Below are positions 16,909-25,255 of a DNA stretch of 59,444 nt, piece by piece (the stretch's first letter is position 1; every line of letters starts with the position of its first letter). Origin of the DNA: Clostridia bacterium (GTDB taxonomy: Bacteria > Bacillota > Clostridia > Oscillospirales > Acutalibacteraceae); the NCBI GenBank assembly GCA_900752115.1, contig CAADUC010000011.1:1-59444 (forward strand), written 5' to 3'. The notes beneath the pieces are model-generated. The model made no database searches. It was given only the letters and a program-made list of their open reading frames with translations, and had not been told where the DNA came from. The position numbers were made by a program, and so were the translations under genes.

Positions 16909-17445
16909 TTACTTCTTGGCGGCAATCTTTTCGTATTTCACCAGCCACTCGGGCCGGATTTCCTCCAGGACAGCCTGCGGCACCCGGTAAGCCGAGAGCG
17001 GCTTTTGCTGGCTGAGCGAATCCACCGCGCTCTTGACCTGGCGGGTATCGACGTCGGACCGCGCCTGCAGAGCGCCGATTCCGGTGTAATCCGCCTTCGT
17101 GCTCTTCATAACATACAGCAGATCGGCCCATGAATCAAACTCCGTCAAACGGACAAACTCCTTGGGGACGCGCAAAGTCAGCAGAACGCTGCTCGACACG
17201 CGGCCGTCCGCGCACATGGGCTTGCCCTTGACACAGGCAAAAATCGGGCAGACGCAGTCGAGATGAAGAATATCAATCAGCGCCTGATACTCTCTTGCAA
17301 ACGTGATGCTTTTGTGGGCACGATATATCTGATCGGACAGAAGGATATCCAGCACCTGCGTGGACTGATAGGTCACGAGGTTATAGCATCCGTCTTCCTC
17401 GCTTTTGGCAAACAGCTTCTGAAACACTGCGGTTTCCTCCTTCAA
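16909..17445 (-). CDS. Unknown protein, possibly DUF3841-like, coupled to an ADP-ribosylglycohydrolase
   Basis: A 178-residue cytoplasmic protein that I do not recognise with certainty. The opening YNLVTYQSTQVLDILLSDQ and the core SSVLLTLRVPKEFVRLTEFDSWADLLYVMKS resemble, by eye, the layout of DUF3841 proteins (a TIQ-type start, then LELxVPxxxVxLSDFDxWHxVLN). It has no signal peptide or membrane segment. Its ATG overlaps the stop of the ADP-ribosylglycohydrolase gene, so the two are made together. The pairing suggests a shared job such as ADP-ribose signalling or a toxin-antitoxin-like pair, but no catalytic residues can be assigned. ispD follows 13 bases downstream. Confidence 0.55.
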   Translation of the reverse strand: MKEETAVFQKLFAKSEEDGCYNLVTYQSTQVLDILLSDQIYRAHKSITFAREYQALIDILHLDCVCPIFACVKGKPMCADGRVSSSVLLTLRVPKEFVRLTEFDSWADLLYVMKSTKADYTGIGALQARSDVDTRQVKSAVDSLSQQKPLSAYRVPQAVLEEIRPEWLVKYEKIAAKK

Positions 17446-18230
17446 TTCATGGTCGCCCAGTTAAAGAGCGTCATATCGCACCGTCCGAAAGAATCCGGAA
17501 CGGCAAGGTATTTGCGCATCAGCTCGAGGTCGTTCTGACCCGTCGTGTGGTAAAAGGCCTCGGCGATGCTGCCCGCGATGCACCCGACCGTGTCGGTGTC
17601 GCACAGGACGCTGTAAACATTCCTCATACAGCTTTCCCACGAGCTGCTTTCCAGAAAGCAGCGGATGGCCAGCGGCACGGAAACCTGACAGCTCATATCC
17701 ACCTTTGCGCGCGGGCGAAGCAAAAGCAGCGGCTTACTCAGATTGTAGCCGTAATTCTTTTCAATATATTTTCTGATTTCCTTTTTGGAATTCCCTGTCC
17801 GCGCCAGATAGACGCAGACCGCGGTGGCCTCGGCCCCCTTAATCCCCTCAGGATGGTTGTGCGTGCACAGGGCGCTCTGCTGCGCGTTCTCGCGCACCCG
17901 CTCGAGCGTGGGGAAATATTCGCCGATAAAGCTCACGCGCATGGCGGAGCCGTTTCCATAGCTGCGATAGGCGGCGCATCCGCCTCCCTCCAGCCAACGC
18001 TTGAACATGGTTCCGTAGCCGACAAGCGGAAACATCTTGCCGAACTGCAGATAAGCTGTGCGATAGGAAGTCCCGTTGAGAACCGCGTACTTGGTCGCCA
18101 CCGTCATCACGGTATCGTCGGTAAAAAAGGAACGATCGGTGAAGAAGGGCTCTTTTCTGTAGTTGAACTTCTCCGGCCGGCTGAACTCGAAGCGGGAGCC
18201 GGCGATATCGCCCAGAATCGCGCCAAACAT
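17442..18230 (-). CDS. ADP-ribosylglycohydrolase family protein (DraG/ARH type)
   Basis: A 262-residue member of PF03747, enzymes that remove ADP-ribose from proteins, nucleic acids or O-acetyl-ADP-ribose. The N-terminal AILGDIAGSRFEF and TDDTVMTVATKYAV (37-50) supply the first pair of metal-binding Asp/Thr residues. GNGSAMRV (about 92-99) is the conserved middle motif. CDTDTVGCIAGSIAEAFY near residue 217 supplies the second Asp pair and matches the family DxDTxGxIxG pattern. All four motifs are present, so the enzyme is probably active. GGGGGA lies 6 bases before the ATG. It is the first gene before the unknown protein and ispDF. Confidence 0.92.
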   Translation of the reverse strand: MFGAILGDIAGSRFEFSRPEKFNYRKEPFFTDRSFFTDDTVMTVATKYAVLNGTSYRTAYLQFGKMFPLVGYGTMFKRWLEGGGCAAYRSYGNGSAMRVSFIGEYFPTLERVRENAQQSALCTHNHPEGIKGAEATAVCVYLARTGNSKKEIRKYIEKNYGYNLSKPLLLLRPRAKVDMSCQVSVPLAIRCFLESSSWESCMRNVYSVLCDTDTVGCIAGSIAEAFYHTTGQNDLELMRKYLAVPDSFGRCDMTLFNWATMN

Positions 18231-18595
18231 CGTGTATCCCCCTTTTGCTCTGCTCTCCTGATTTTATTACTATACTATACTTTCCATCTTATTTCCAGTT
18301 TTTCATTTCCTTTTCCCGGTTTTTCATCGGAACAGGACGGAAATTCACACGGTTGACCGGGGCGGAGCCGGGAAGCCTCCGGCCTTGCGTGCCGGCCTTA
18401 ACGCCGTATGTCTGCACCGAAAACCCAGCCTGCAAAGAGCGCCGCTTTCCGGCGCAGTATCCGGGGCCGGGCGGAGCCGGATGAAGAAACCGCACCGATT
18501 TTGTAGAAATTTCGGGATAGATTCTTGACAACAGGATAAAAGTACCATAGCATTAAGAAAGAGGGCAGCACGTCCTCTGGAAAGGATACAGTGCC
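18231..18595. other. Divergent intergenic region with GC-rich repeats
   Basis: Stretch between the divergent ADP-ribosylglycohydrolase and sufC genes. It holds a near-direct repeat CGGGGCGGAGCCGGGAAG (18359) and CCGGGCGGAGCCGGATGAAG (about 18465), a hairpin GCGCCG-CTTTC-CGGCGC at about 18439-18455, and the suf promoter. No coding sequence is apparent. A minus-strand promoter for the hydrolase gene is not obvious; TATAGT at about 18270 is a possible -10. Confidence 0.5.
18525..18553 (+). promoter_or_regulatory. Promoter of sufCB
   Basis: Perfect TTGACA, 17-base spacer, TAGCAT, about 45 bases before the sufC start. Confidence 0.78.
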
Positions 18596-19330
18596 ATGGA
18601 GATACTAAAGCTCGAACACCTCGCCTGGGATCTTCCCGACGGGGCAGGCATCATAAAAGACATCGATCTCTCGCTCGAGAGCGGGAAGCTCGTGGTGGTC
18701 ACAGGCCCCAACGGCGGCGGTAAAACGACGCTCGCCAAACTGATCGCCGGCATCCAGACCCCCTCCTCGGGCCGCCTCTTTTTCGAGGGGCAGGAGATCA
18801 CCAACATGGACATCACGGAACGCGCCAAGCTCGGCATCGCCTATGCCTTCCAGCAGCCGGTCCGCTTCAAGGGCCTGACGGTGCGCAACATGCTGGAGCT
18901 CGCCTCCGGCCATGAGCTTGACGACGCTCATCTGTGCGACCTTCTCGGCAAGGTCGGCCTGTGCGCAAACGAATACGTGGACCGTGAGCTCAACGCCAGC
19001 CTTTCGGGCGGTGAAATCAAGCGCATCGAGATCGCGTCCGTTCTCGCGCGCCGCGCCAAGCTCTCGATCTTCGACGAGCCGGAGGCAGGCATCGACCTGT
19101 GGAGCTTCGCCCGCCTGGTCGAAACCTTCCAGGAGGTACGCCGTCAGAAAGCCGGTACGCTGCTCATCATTTCGCATCAGGAACGTATTTTGAGCATCGC
19201 GGACGATATCGTCGTCATTGCGGACGGCTATGTGCGCGGCGCGGGTCCGAGAGAGGAAATTCTTCCCACCCTGCTGGCCGATGAGCGCTCGCCCCGCTGT
19301 CCGCTCGGAAAGGAGAGTGCGCGGATATGA
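18596..19330 (+). CDS. sufC: Fe-S cluster assembly ATPase SufC
   Basis: A 244-residue ABC-type ATPase that drives conformational changes of the SufB scaffold. Walker A GPNGGGKTT (37-45), Q-loop AFQQPVRFKGLTVR, signature LSGGE (136-140) and Walker B with SIFDEPEAGIDLWS (157-170) are all present. The segment DEPEAGIDLWS and the FQQPVRFKG Q-loop are of the SufC kind rather than of importers. It is the first gene of a two-gene operon whose second start overlaps its stop by four bases. No sufD, sufS or sufU accompanies it. Confidence 0.93.
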   Translation: MEILKLEHLAWDLPDGAGIIKDIDLSLESGKLVVVTGPNGGGKTTLAKLIAGIQTPSSGRLFFEGQEITNMDITERAKLGIAYAFQQPVRFKGLTVRNMLELASGHELDDAHLCDLLGKVGLCANEYVDRELNASLSGGEIKRIEIASVLARRAKLSIFDEPEAGIDLWSFARLVETFQEVRRQKAGTLLIISHQERILSIADDIVVIADGYVRGAGPREEILPTLLADERSPRCPLGKESARI

Positions 19331-20244
19331 ATAAAATCACCGAATCCCTGCTGCGCGCCGTCTCCGAATTCGGCGGCAGCTTTCAGGGCGCTTACAACGT
19401 GCGCGAGGACGGCGAGTGTGCCGGCCGCCAGTCGAGCGCCAACATCAAAATTGAATCGAAAAAGGAAGGACCGGGCCTTGTGATTCATGTACTGCCCGGA
19501 ACCAAGGGCGAAACCGTCTACATTCCGGCCTGCGTCACACACGGCGGAATCGACGATCTTGTCTACAACGATTTCTATATCGGAGAGGGCGCCGACGTCC
19601 TCGTCGTCGCCGGCTGCGGCGTGCACAACGACGAGAGCACCGAGGCCCGCCACAACGGCATCCATCGCTTTTTCCTGGAAAAGGGCGCGCGCGTTCTCTA
19701 CCGGGAAAAGCACATCGGCACGGGCAAGGGCAAGGGCGCGAGGCGCATTGATCCCGTAACCGACATTACCATGGCGGAAAATTCCTATCTGGAAATGGAC
19801 ACCGTACAGATCAGCGGCGTAGACAGCACCATGCGGAAAACGACAGCCACGCTGGCCGCCGGCGCGCGTCTCGTGGTCCGCGAGCGGCTGATGACAACGG
19901 GCACGGAATGGGCCAGAAGCGACTTTGATGTCACGCTCGAGGGTGAAGACTCCGGCGTGGACCTCATTTCCCGCTCCGTTGCGCGCGGCAATTCCCGTCA
20001 GGAATTCAATTCCTTCCTGCGCGGCAAGAACCGCTGTACCGGCCATTCCGAGTGCGATGCCATTCTCGCCGAATCCGGCAGCGTCATCGCTTCCCCCTCG
20101 CTCGAAGCGGCTTGCATCGACGCCGCCCTCATCCACGAGGCCGCAATCGGTAAAATTGCCGGCGAGCAGATTTTGAAACTGCGCACCCTTGGGCTGACGC
20201 AGGAGGAAGCGGAGGAGCGCATCATCCAGGGCTTCCTCTCCTGA
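19327..20244 (+). CDS. sufB: SufB/SufD family Fe-S scaffold (short, SmsB-like)
   Basis: A 305-residue SufBD-family scaffold on which Fe-S clusters are built. It is much shorter than proteobacterial SufB (about 490 residues). The beta-helix core is visible (YIGEGADVLVVAGCGVHNDESTEARHNGIH, VARGNSRQEFNSFLRGKNRCTGHSECDAILAESG). The C-terminal EAACIDAALIHEAAIGKIAGEQILKLRTLGLTQEEAEERIIQGFL is the helical SufC-binding module, with the conserved His/Glu. The architecture, one SufC plus one SufB, matches the minimal SUF (SMS) systems of anaerobes. A bidirectional terminator follows. Confidence 0.92.
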   Translation: MNKITESLLRAVSEFGGSFQGAYNVREDGECAGRQSSANIKIESKKEGPGLVIHVLPGTKGETVYIPACVTHGGIDDLVYNDFYIGEGADVLVVAGCGVHNDESTEARHNGIHRFFLEKGARVLYREKHIGTGKGKGARRIDPVTDITMAENSYLEMDTVQISGVDSTMRKTTATLAAGARLVVRERLMTTGTEWARSDFDVTLEGEDSGVDLISRSVARGNSRQEFNSFLRGKNRCTGHSECDAILAESGSVIASPSLEAACIDAALIHEAAIGKIAGEQILKLRTLGLTQEEAEERIIQGFLS

Positions 20245-20382
20245 GAACCGAACCCCCGGCTTCCGTTCCGGCCGGTTCCTGAAACAGGAAGATGGACGTT
20301 CCGCGTGTTCGCCTTCCGGTTTTCCTGTCCTCTGCAGGGGACAAGCGGCTTCCGGCAACGGCGCAGCACTTTGATTGAGATC

Positions 20383-20433
20383 AAAAAAACACGGTTTTGG
20401 CCGCTCTCCGAGCCGCTGAAACCGTGTTTTTTC
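20383..20433. terminator. Bidirectional terminator between sufB and the HD gene
   Basis: 12-bp inverted repeat (20386-20397 with 20419-20430) with A and T tracts on both sides, placed between convergent genes. Confidence 0.88.
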
Positions 20434-20448
20434 TTCGCTTTTTGGAGA

Positions 20449-21108
20449 TCAGAGAAGGCTCTGTCCGTTAATTTTCAGGCGAAATTTCAGCCCGAGCCGT
20501 TCCGCCGCCTTCCGGCAGAGCATCATACGGTCGAGAAAAATTTCAAAATAGTCCATCACGGGGGAAAGCTCCGTATCGATGGTCATTTCCTGTACCAGAG
20601 CATTCTTCTCGGGGGTAAGGTACGTATGCGCCTCCACCACGGCATAATTGACGCGATCGTGGATATCAAACTGAGAAAAATCCTGATTGCGCACACGGCT
20701 GCGGCGCACATCCGTCTTATCGGCAAGAATCAGGGCGGCGGCCACCTCGTTGACGGGAAACGCCGTGCTTTCGTCGTGATTGCCGATGGCGCTGATCACC
20801 GTGGACAGCTCCGCGGCATCGGCCCCCATCTTATCAAGAATACGGAAAGCCATGACGGCTCCGCTCTGGGCGTGGTCAATACGGTTGATAACATTGCCGA
20901 TATCGTGCAGATAGCCCGCAATCCAGGCCAGCTCGGCCAGACGGGCCGGATAACCGAGATCGAGCAGCAGATGCTCCGCAAAGCTCGCCGCCCTTGTCAC
21001 GTGTGCAAAGCTGTGCTCCGTGTAGCCAAGCGCCTCCAGAGCCTCGTCCGCCTTGCGGATGTAAGTGGTAATCTGCTCGTTGGCTTTCACGGTTTCCTTT
21101 GTAATCAA
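20449..21108 (-). CDS. HD-domain phosphohydrolase
   Basis: A 219-residue HD-superfamily protein. Metal ligands are visible in EHSFAHVTRAASFAEHLL, AGYLHDIGNVINRIDHAQSGA (the HD) and IGNHDESTAFP, with ALILADKTDVRRSRVR further on. The family contains nucleotide phosphohydrolases; the substrate here is not known. A TTG start (LITKETVKANEQ) is chosen because GGAGGAGG lies 9 bases before it. An upstream in-frame ATG would have to read through a terminator hairpin. Neighbours are convergent sufCB and the upstream Bce-like kinase, neither obviously related. Confidence 0.85.
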   Translation of the reverse strand: MITKETVKANEQITTYIRKADEALEALGYTEHSFAHVTRAASFAEHLLLDLGYPARLAELAWIAGYLHDIGNVINRIDHAQSGAVMAFRILDKMGADAAELSTVISAIGNHDESTAFPVNEVAAALILADKTDVRRSRVRNQDFSQFDIHDRVNYAVVEAHTYLTPEKNALVQEMTIDTELSPVMDYFEIFLDRMMLCRKAAERLGLKFRLKINGQSLL

Positions 21109-21131
21109 ATGACTGTTCCTCCTCCCGATGG

Positions 21132-21162
21132 AAAAGCCCGGCGGCTGCTTCAGACGCCGGGC
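21132..21162 (-). terminator. Terminator of the two-component operon
   Basis: 8-bp GC-rich repeat (21136-21143 with 21155-21162) followed by TTTTCC on the minus strand. It lies between the histidine kinase stop and the HD-gene ribosome site. Confidence 0.72.
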
Positions 21163-21237
21163 GGCTCGCTCAACAGCATAGCGCAATTGACGGAGACGAA
21201 CAAGGTGAAACATGTAAAGGATGTGTAAATTTTCCGT

Positions 21238-22230
21238 TCACTCCGGGTGCTGCTCATGCGAACTGAGATCGATCCGGATGACGGTTCCGCTGTCCGGCGA
21301 AGAATTGGCGCGGATGGTGTGGCCAAGCGCCCGGCAGATCCGGCGGCACAGGTAAAGCCCCAGTCCGCTGGCCTTTTTGTCGGCGCGGCCGTTGACCCCC
21401 GTGTAACCCTTCTCAAAGATGCGAGGGAGATCCTCCGGCGCAATACCGATCCCCGTATCCCGAATGCACAGTGTCTTCGGCTCTTCAAGCTCGATCGTGA
21501 TGGTCCCGCCCGCCGGGGTATATTTGAGGGCGTTCGTGAGAACCTGCTCCACCACAAAAAGCAGCCATTTCTCATCCGTGAGCACCCTGACGCCGAGCGG
21601 CTCATATTGGAGATGCATGCGTCGGCGAATAAACTGACCGGACAGCCGCCGGACAGCCTGCCGCAGAATGGGATCAAGCTCCTGCTCCCGGAATACATAG
21701 TCGGTGGAATCCGAATCCAGACGCAAATAGCACAGCACCATTTCCACATACTGCTCAATCCGAAGCAGATCCTCGCCCGCCCTGCGTGAGAATTCACTGT
21801 CCTCCTCCTGCAGCGTCAGTCTCATGGAGGCAATCGGCGTTTTAATCTGATGCGCCCACACGGTATAATAATCAATCATATCGGCATAGCGAAGCTCCAT
21901 GGTGCTTTTCAGACGCCGCTGCTCCTCACAGAGAGCGCCGACAAGAAGCTGGTAATCCTCATCGTCCTGGGTGCGCGGCTCCGGAAGACCCCTTGGAAGC
22001 TCCGTGAGAGAATCCGCCAGACGGACAAGCAGACGGTGCTTTCGCGAAGCCCGCAGACTGCCGAGGATCAGAACCGCCAGACCAATCGCGGCGCAGATCA
22101 GCGCGGGATATGCCACCGCCTCCACCGGAAGACGGTAAAGCCAAAACGACACGGCAAAAAGGAAAAGAAAGAAGAAAAGCAGCAAAAGAACTTTGCGGCG
22201 GTGATAAAGATAGGAGAAAAAGAACTGCAT
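21238..22230 (-). CDS. Sensor histidine kinase, BceS-like
   Basis: A 330-residue membrane kinase of the intramembrane-sensing group. Two transmembrane helices (about 13-31 and 36-57) have almost no loop between them. The dimerisation box is YTVWAHQIKTPIASMRL (phosphorylatable His), followed by N box LTNALKYTP, G1 DTGIGIAPEDLPRIFEKGY and G2 ASGLGLYL. BceS-type kinases usually sense peptide antibiotics through a partner BceAB transporter. No such transporter lies here, only the response regulator upstream. The partner may be elsewhere. Confidence 0.9.
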   Translation of the reverse strand: MQFFFSYLYHRRKVLLLLFFFLFLFAVSFWLYRLPVEAVAYPALICAAIGLAVLILGSLRASRKHRLLVRLADSLTELPRGLPEPRTQDDEDYQLLVGALCEEQRRLKSTMELRYADMIDYYTVWAHQIKTPIASMRLTLQEEDSEFSRRAGEDLLRIEQYVEMVLCYLRLDSDSTDYVFREQELDPILRQAVRRLSGQFIRRRMHLQYEPLGVRVLTDEKWLLFVVEQVLTNALKYTPAGGTITIELEEPKTLCIRDTGIGIAPEDLPRIFEKGYTGVNGRADKKASGLGLYLCRRICRALGHTIRANSSPDSGTVIRIDLSSHEQHPE

Positions 22231-22242
22231 GCGGCCCTCCGT

Positions 22243-22914
22243 TTACGGAACAAGATAACCGACGCCGAACCGGGTGACAATAAAATCCGAAAGACCGGCG
22301 GCGTCAAGCTTTTTGCGCAGGCGGTTGACGTTGACTGTCAGCGTATTGTCGTCCACAAAGCTGTCGGTCTCCCAAAGGCGCTCCATCAGCCGCTCCCGGC
22401 TGACAACCTTCCCCCTGCTTTCCATGAGCGTCAGGAGAATACGGTACTCGTTTTTTGTCAGGGAGATCGCCTGTCCCTCAAACGAGAGCGTGTTGTCTCC
22501 CGTGTTGAGCACGGCCCCGCGGCACTCCAGTACCGGGGCAGCCTGTGAAAAATCGTACGCGCGGCGGAGAAGAGCCTGCAGTTTTGCCATCAGCACGCTT
22601 GAATCAAAAGGCTTTGCAATAAAATCATCCGCGCCGAGATTCATCGCCATGACAATATTCATATTGTCCGAGGCCGAGGAAAGAAAGAGAATCGGCACGC
22701 GGGAGAGCCTGCGGATCTCCGTGCACCAGTGGTAGCCGTTAAAGAACGGCAGAGAGATATCGAGCACGACAAGATGCGGCGCGAAATCACGAAACTCTCC
22801 AAGCACGTTGCGGAAATCCTTCACGCATCGCGCTTCCAGCTCCCACAGAGCCGCCTGGCGGGCAACCGCCTCCGCGATGCCGGGATCGTCCTCGACAATC
22901 AGAATCCGGTACAT
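22243..22914 (-). CDS. OmpR-family response regulator (BceR-like)
   Basis: A 223-residue regulator: receiver domain (1-120, acidic VEDD at 6-9, phospho-acceptor in LVVLDISLPFFNG, KPF at about 102) and a C-terminal winged helix (about 130-223, KNEYRILLTLMESRGKVVSRERLMERLWE...VDDNTLTVNVNRLRKKL..IVTRFGVGYLVP). The ATG of MYRILIVEDD is chosen for its GGAGGAG site; an in-frame extension upstream is unlikely. It lies 12 bases before the Bce-like kinase and they form a pair. Confidence 0.92.
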   Translation of the reverse strand: MYRILIVEDDPGIAEAVARQAALWELEARCVKDFRNVLGEFRDFAPHLVVLDISLPFFNGYHWCTEIRRLSRVPILFLSSASDNMNIVMAMNLGADDFIAKPFDSSVLMAKLQALLRRAYDFSQAAPVLECRGAVLNTGDNTLSFEGQAISLTKNEYRILLTLMESRGKVVSRERLMERLWETDSFVDDNTLTVNVNRLRKKLDAAGLSDFIVTRFGVGYLVP

Positions 22915-22936
22915 GGGCCTCTCCTCCTTCTCTGGT

Positions 22937-23386
22937 TCAGCGGAGAACAACCTGCCAGTCGTCCCCGTTCACAAGGTATTGGAATTCCGTCAGCGACTCG
23001 TCGTCAAAGACGCGCAGCAGCTCCGGAAAATCGTCAACCGTCGGCAGCGACGCAATGCGTCCGCGTTCCACCCACTCAACCTCTCCCTCTTCGGAACCAT
23101 GCAGCTCGCCCTCAAATTCGTCTGCCGCAAAAAGGAAGACAAGATACCGTCCTCCCTCGATCGGAAACTGCTTGATGCCGCACAGACGCGGATGAAATAC
23201 CGTCAGTCCCGTTTCCTCCCGCGTCTCGCGGACAGCAGCCTCCACAATCGACTCTCCCGGCTCCACATGACCGCCGGGGAAAACATAGCCTCTCCAGCTG
23301 TCCTTCACCCGATTCTGCAGAAGCAGCCTGTCTCCGCTTCGAACAGCGCACATCACTGTCAGCTCCACACGTTCCGTCCGGTTCAT
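22937..23386 (-). CDS. Nudix hydrolase
   Basis: A 149-residue Nudix-fold pyrophosphohydrolase. The Nudix box is intact from GGHVEPGES through RETREETGL (about 38-61). The group is similar to MutT/8-oxo-dGTP diphosphatase, but substrate range in this family is broad. It ends 22 bases before the response regulator start and may share its transcript. The fold is certain; the substrate is not. Confidence 0.87.
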   Translation of the reverse strand: MNRTERVELTVMCAVRSGDRLLLQNRVKDSWRGYVFPGGHVEPGESIVEAAVRETREETGLTVFHPRLCGIKQFPIEGGRYLVFLFAADEFEGELHGSEEGEVEWVERGRIASLPTVDDFPELLRVFDDESLTEFQYLVNGDDWQVVLR

Positions 23387-23474
23387 CCAACCACCGATCT
23401 CCTTTCTTCCACCGCTTCACCCGATTCGCTCTGGATCGAAAACCATGCCGCCGATCGGATACCACGGGCAGAAA

Positions 23475-23501
23475 AGAAGCGGCCGTACAGGCCGCCTCTT
23501 C
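23475..23501 (-). terminator. Terminator after the cytidylate-kinase-like gene
   Basis: GCGGCC-GTACA-GGCCGC hairpin extended by AAGA/TCTT pairing, followed on the minus strand by TTCTTTTC, just beyond the gene. Confidence 0.6.
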
Positions 23502-23524
23502 TGCCGGGAACCGGCGTGGTTCTC

Positions 23525-24166
23525 TCATCCAAGCATAATTTCCAAATACGCCTTTACCAGAGCAACGCACTTTTCCCATCCGGAATTGCTGTTCCAACCG
23601 AACTGGCTGGAGTTGATGCACAGATCATAGTTGTCCGCATCCTTCCAGTTGCGGCCCGTGAAATACTGATAATAGTCGGCGCGGCGCTTATCCGTTTTCC
23701 GGATCAGCTTTTTCACCTCGTCCTCGCTCAGCGCGGGATGTACCTCCTGTGCACGGGCGACGCAGTAGTCGAACGGAGCGTGCACATAGATGCGCAGCAC
23801 ATTGTCCACGTCCTTGAGAATATAATCCGCGCAGCGTCCGACAATCACGCAGGATTCCGTCTCGGCCAGCTCACGGATCACCTTGGCCTGGAAATTGAAC
23901 AGGTTGATGTTCGACACATAATCGTCGCTGTCCGGCGGAATCAGCTCCCCCTTGTAAGCACCTCTCGCCGTACGAAACAGCAGCGAACTCTTGAGCTTCT
24001 CGTCCGCATTCGCGAACAGGCTTTCGTTGATTCCGCTTTTCTCGGAGGCCAGGCGGAGAATCTCCCGGCTGTAAAAGGAGACGCCGAGCTCCTTCGCCAG
24101 CAGCTTTCCGATGCTCTTTCCGCCGCTGCCATATTCACGGGCGATCGTGATCACAAATTTTTTCAA
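23525..24166 (-). CDS. Cytidylate kinase-like family protein
   Basis: A 213-residue P-loop kinase of the cytidylate_kin2 family (PF13189). The N-terminal KKFVITIAREYGSGGKSIGKLLAKELG contains the atypical nucleotide-binding loop REYGSGG. CVIVGRCADYIL (conserved GR-ADY), YVHAPFDYCVARA and the lid segment KLIRKTDKRRADYYQYFTG follow. Members are common in gut Firmicutes; true CMP phosphorylation is assumed rather than shown. A TTG start is chosen because AGGAG lies 7 bases upstream of it. Confidence 0.85.
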   Translation of the reverse strand: MKKFVITIAREYGSGGKSIGKLLAKELGVSFYSREILRLASEKSGINESLFANADEKLKSSLLFRTARGAYKGELIPPDSDDYVSNINLFNFQAKVIRELAETESCVIVGRCADYILKDVDNVLRIYVHAPFDYCVARAQEVHPALSEDEVKKLIRKTDKRRADYYQYFTGRNWKDADNYDLCINSSQFGWNSNSGWEKCVALVKAYLEIMLG

Positions 24167-24237
24167 TGACAATCTCCTGCCTTTCCTTCTCTCCCGCATC
24201 CCGGCGGCCGGGACGCAGAAGATCTCCTTACTCTTTC

Positions 24238-24266
24238 AGTATAGGCGGTAAACGGGAGAAGATCAA
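24238..24266 (-). promoter_or_regulatory. Promoter of the cytidylate-kinase-like gene
   Basis: Minus-strand TTGATC, 17-base spacer, TATACT, about 70 bases before the start. Confidence 0.72.
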
Positions 24267-24460
24267 TCAAATTTTACAAAAAAGAAATCACCGGCGGACG
24301 CAGTTCCGCAGCATCCGGCAGAAAGAAGGCACGCTGGGCACTTGGTCCGCCCCGCTCTTGTATTTTGTCCGCTGATGTGATAGGCTACCAATAGAATTCG
24401 CACTGAGGCCTGTCCCCATCTGCGGCGAAGTTTCCCTATCCTGAAAGGAGTCGTATCCAA

Positions 24461-25255
24461 ATGAATCTTCCTCAGCTTCTCGAAAAGGTCTGCAGCATCG
24501 TACGGGAGGACGGCGAACGCATCCTCGCCATGAAGCAGCCTGAAATTTACACCAAGGAGGGCCACGCAAACTTTGTAACGAGCGCCGATCTGGCCTCTCA
24601 GAATTTTCTCGTGGAACGGCTGACCCCTCTGCTTCCCCAGGCCCATTTCTTCGCGGAGGAGCAGGAGGAAAACGTCCTTGCCCCCGGCTATAACTGGCTG
24701 ATCGATCCCATCGACGGCACCACCAATTTCATGCGCGGAATGCGCGCCTCCTCCATCTCCGTCGCGCTGACGGAAAATGACCGCTGTGTGCTCGGTGTGG
24801 TGTACAATTTCTACTCAGGCGAGCTTTTCTCCTCCGTGCGCGGGATGGGCGCGCATCTCAACGGCACTCCGCTGCACGTTGCCCACGTCCCGCTGGACCA
24901 AACCCTGATCTGCTGCGGAACCGCGCCGTACAATCGCGAGCTGATGGAAGCGTCTCTCTTCGTGGTCCGGGAGCTTTACGCCTCCTGCGGCGATCTGCGC
25001 CGCGGCGGTTCTGCTGCCCTCGACCTGTGCAATGTCGCCGCAGGGCGGGCCGACGCCTTCTTTGAAGCCTGTCTTTCTCCTTGGGATTACGCCGCAGCTT
25101 CTCTGATCGTGGAGGAAGCCGGAGGCGTCATTTCTTCCGTCGCGCCCCATGCACTCGATTTCCAGAACAAAACCCCTGTTCTTGCCGGTTCCGGAGAAGC
25201 GTATGATCTGGTGCTGCGGGCGGCCTCGGGTGCTGTGGAAAGGAATCTGCTGTGA
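24461..25255 (+). CDS. Inositol monophosphatase family protein
   Basis: A 264-residue Li+-sensitive-type sugar-phosphate phosphatase. Motifs: AEEQEE (about 65-70), WLIDPIDGTTNF (79-90, metal-binding Asp82/Asp85) and the C-terminal SPWDYAAASLIVEEAGG (about 206-222). The family covers inositol-1-phosphatase, fructose-1,6-bisphosphatase and 3'-phosphoadenosine phosphatase activities, so the substrate is open. CTGAAAGGAG lies 9 bases before the ATG. The next gene starts at a GTG overlapping this stop, so the two are coupled. Confidence 0.9.
   Translation: MNLPQLLEKVCSIVREDGERILAMKQPEIYTKEGHANFVTSADLASQNFLVERLTPLLPQAHFFAEEQEENVLAPGYNWLIDPIDGTTNFMRGMRASSISVALTENDRCVLGVVYNFYSGELFSSVRGMGAHLNGTPLHVAHVPLDQTLICCGTAPYNRELMEASLFVVRELYASCGDLRRGGSAALDLCNVAAGRADAFFEACLSPWDYAAASLIVEEAGGVISSVAPHALDFQNKTPVLAGSGEAYDLVLRAASGAVERNLL

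Noticed and set aside
24340..24400. Promoter TTGTAT-17-TAGGCT before the IMPase gene
   Set aside because: -10 matches only three of six positions; too weak to call.
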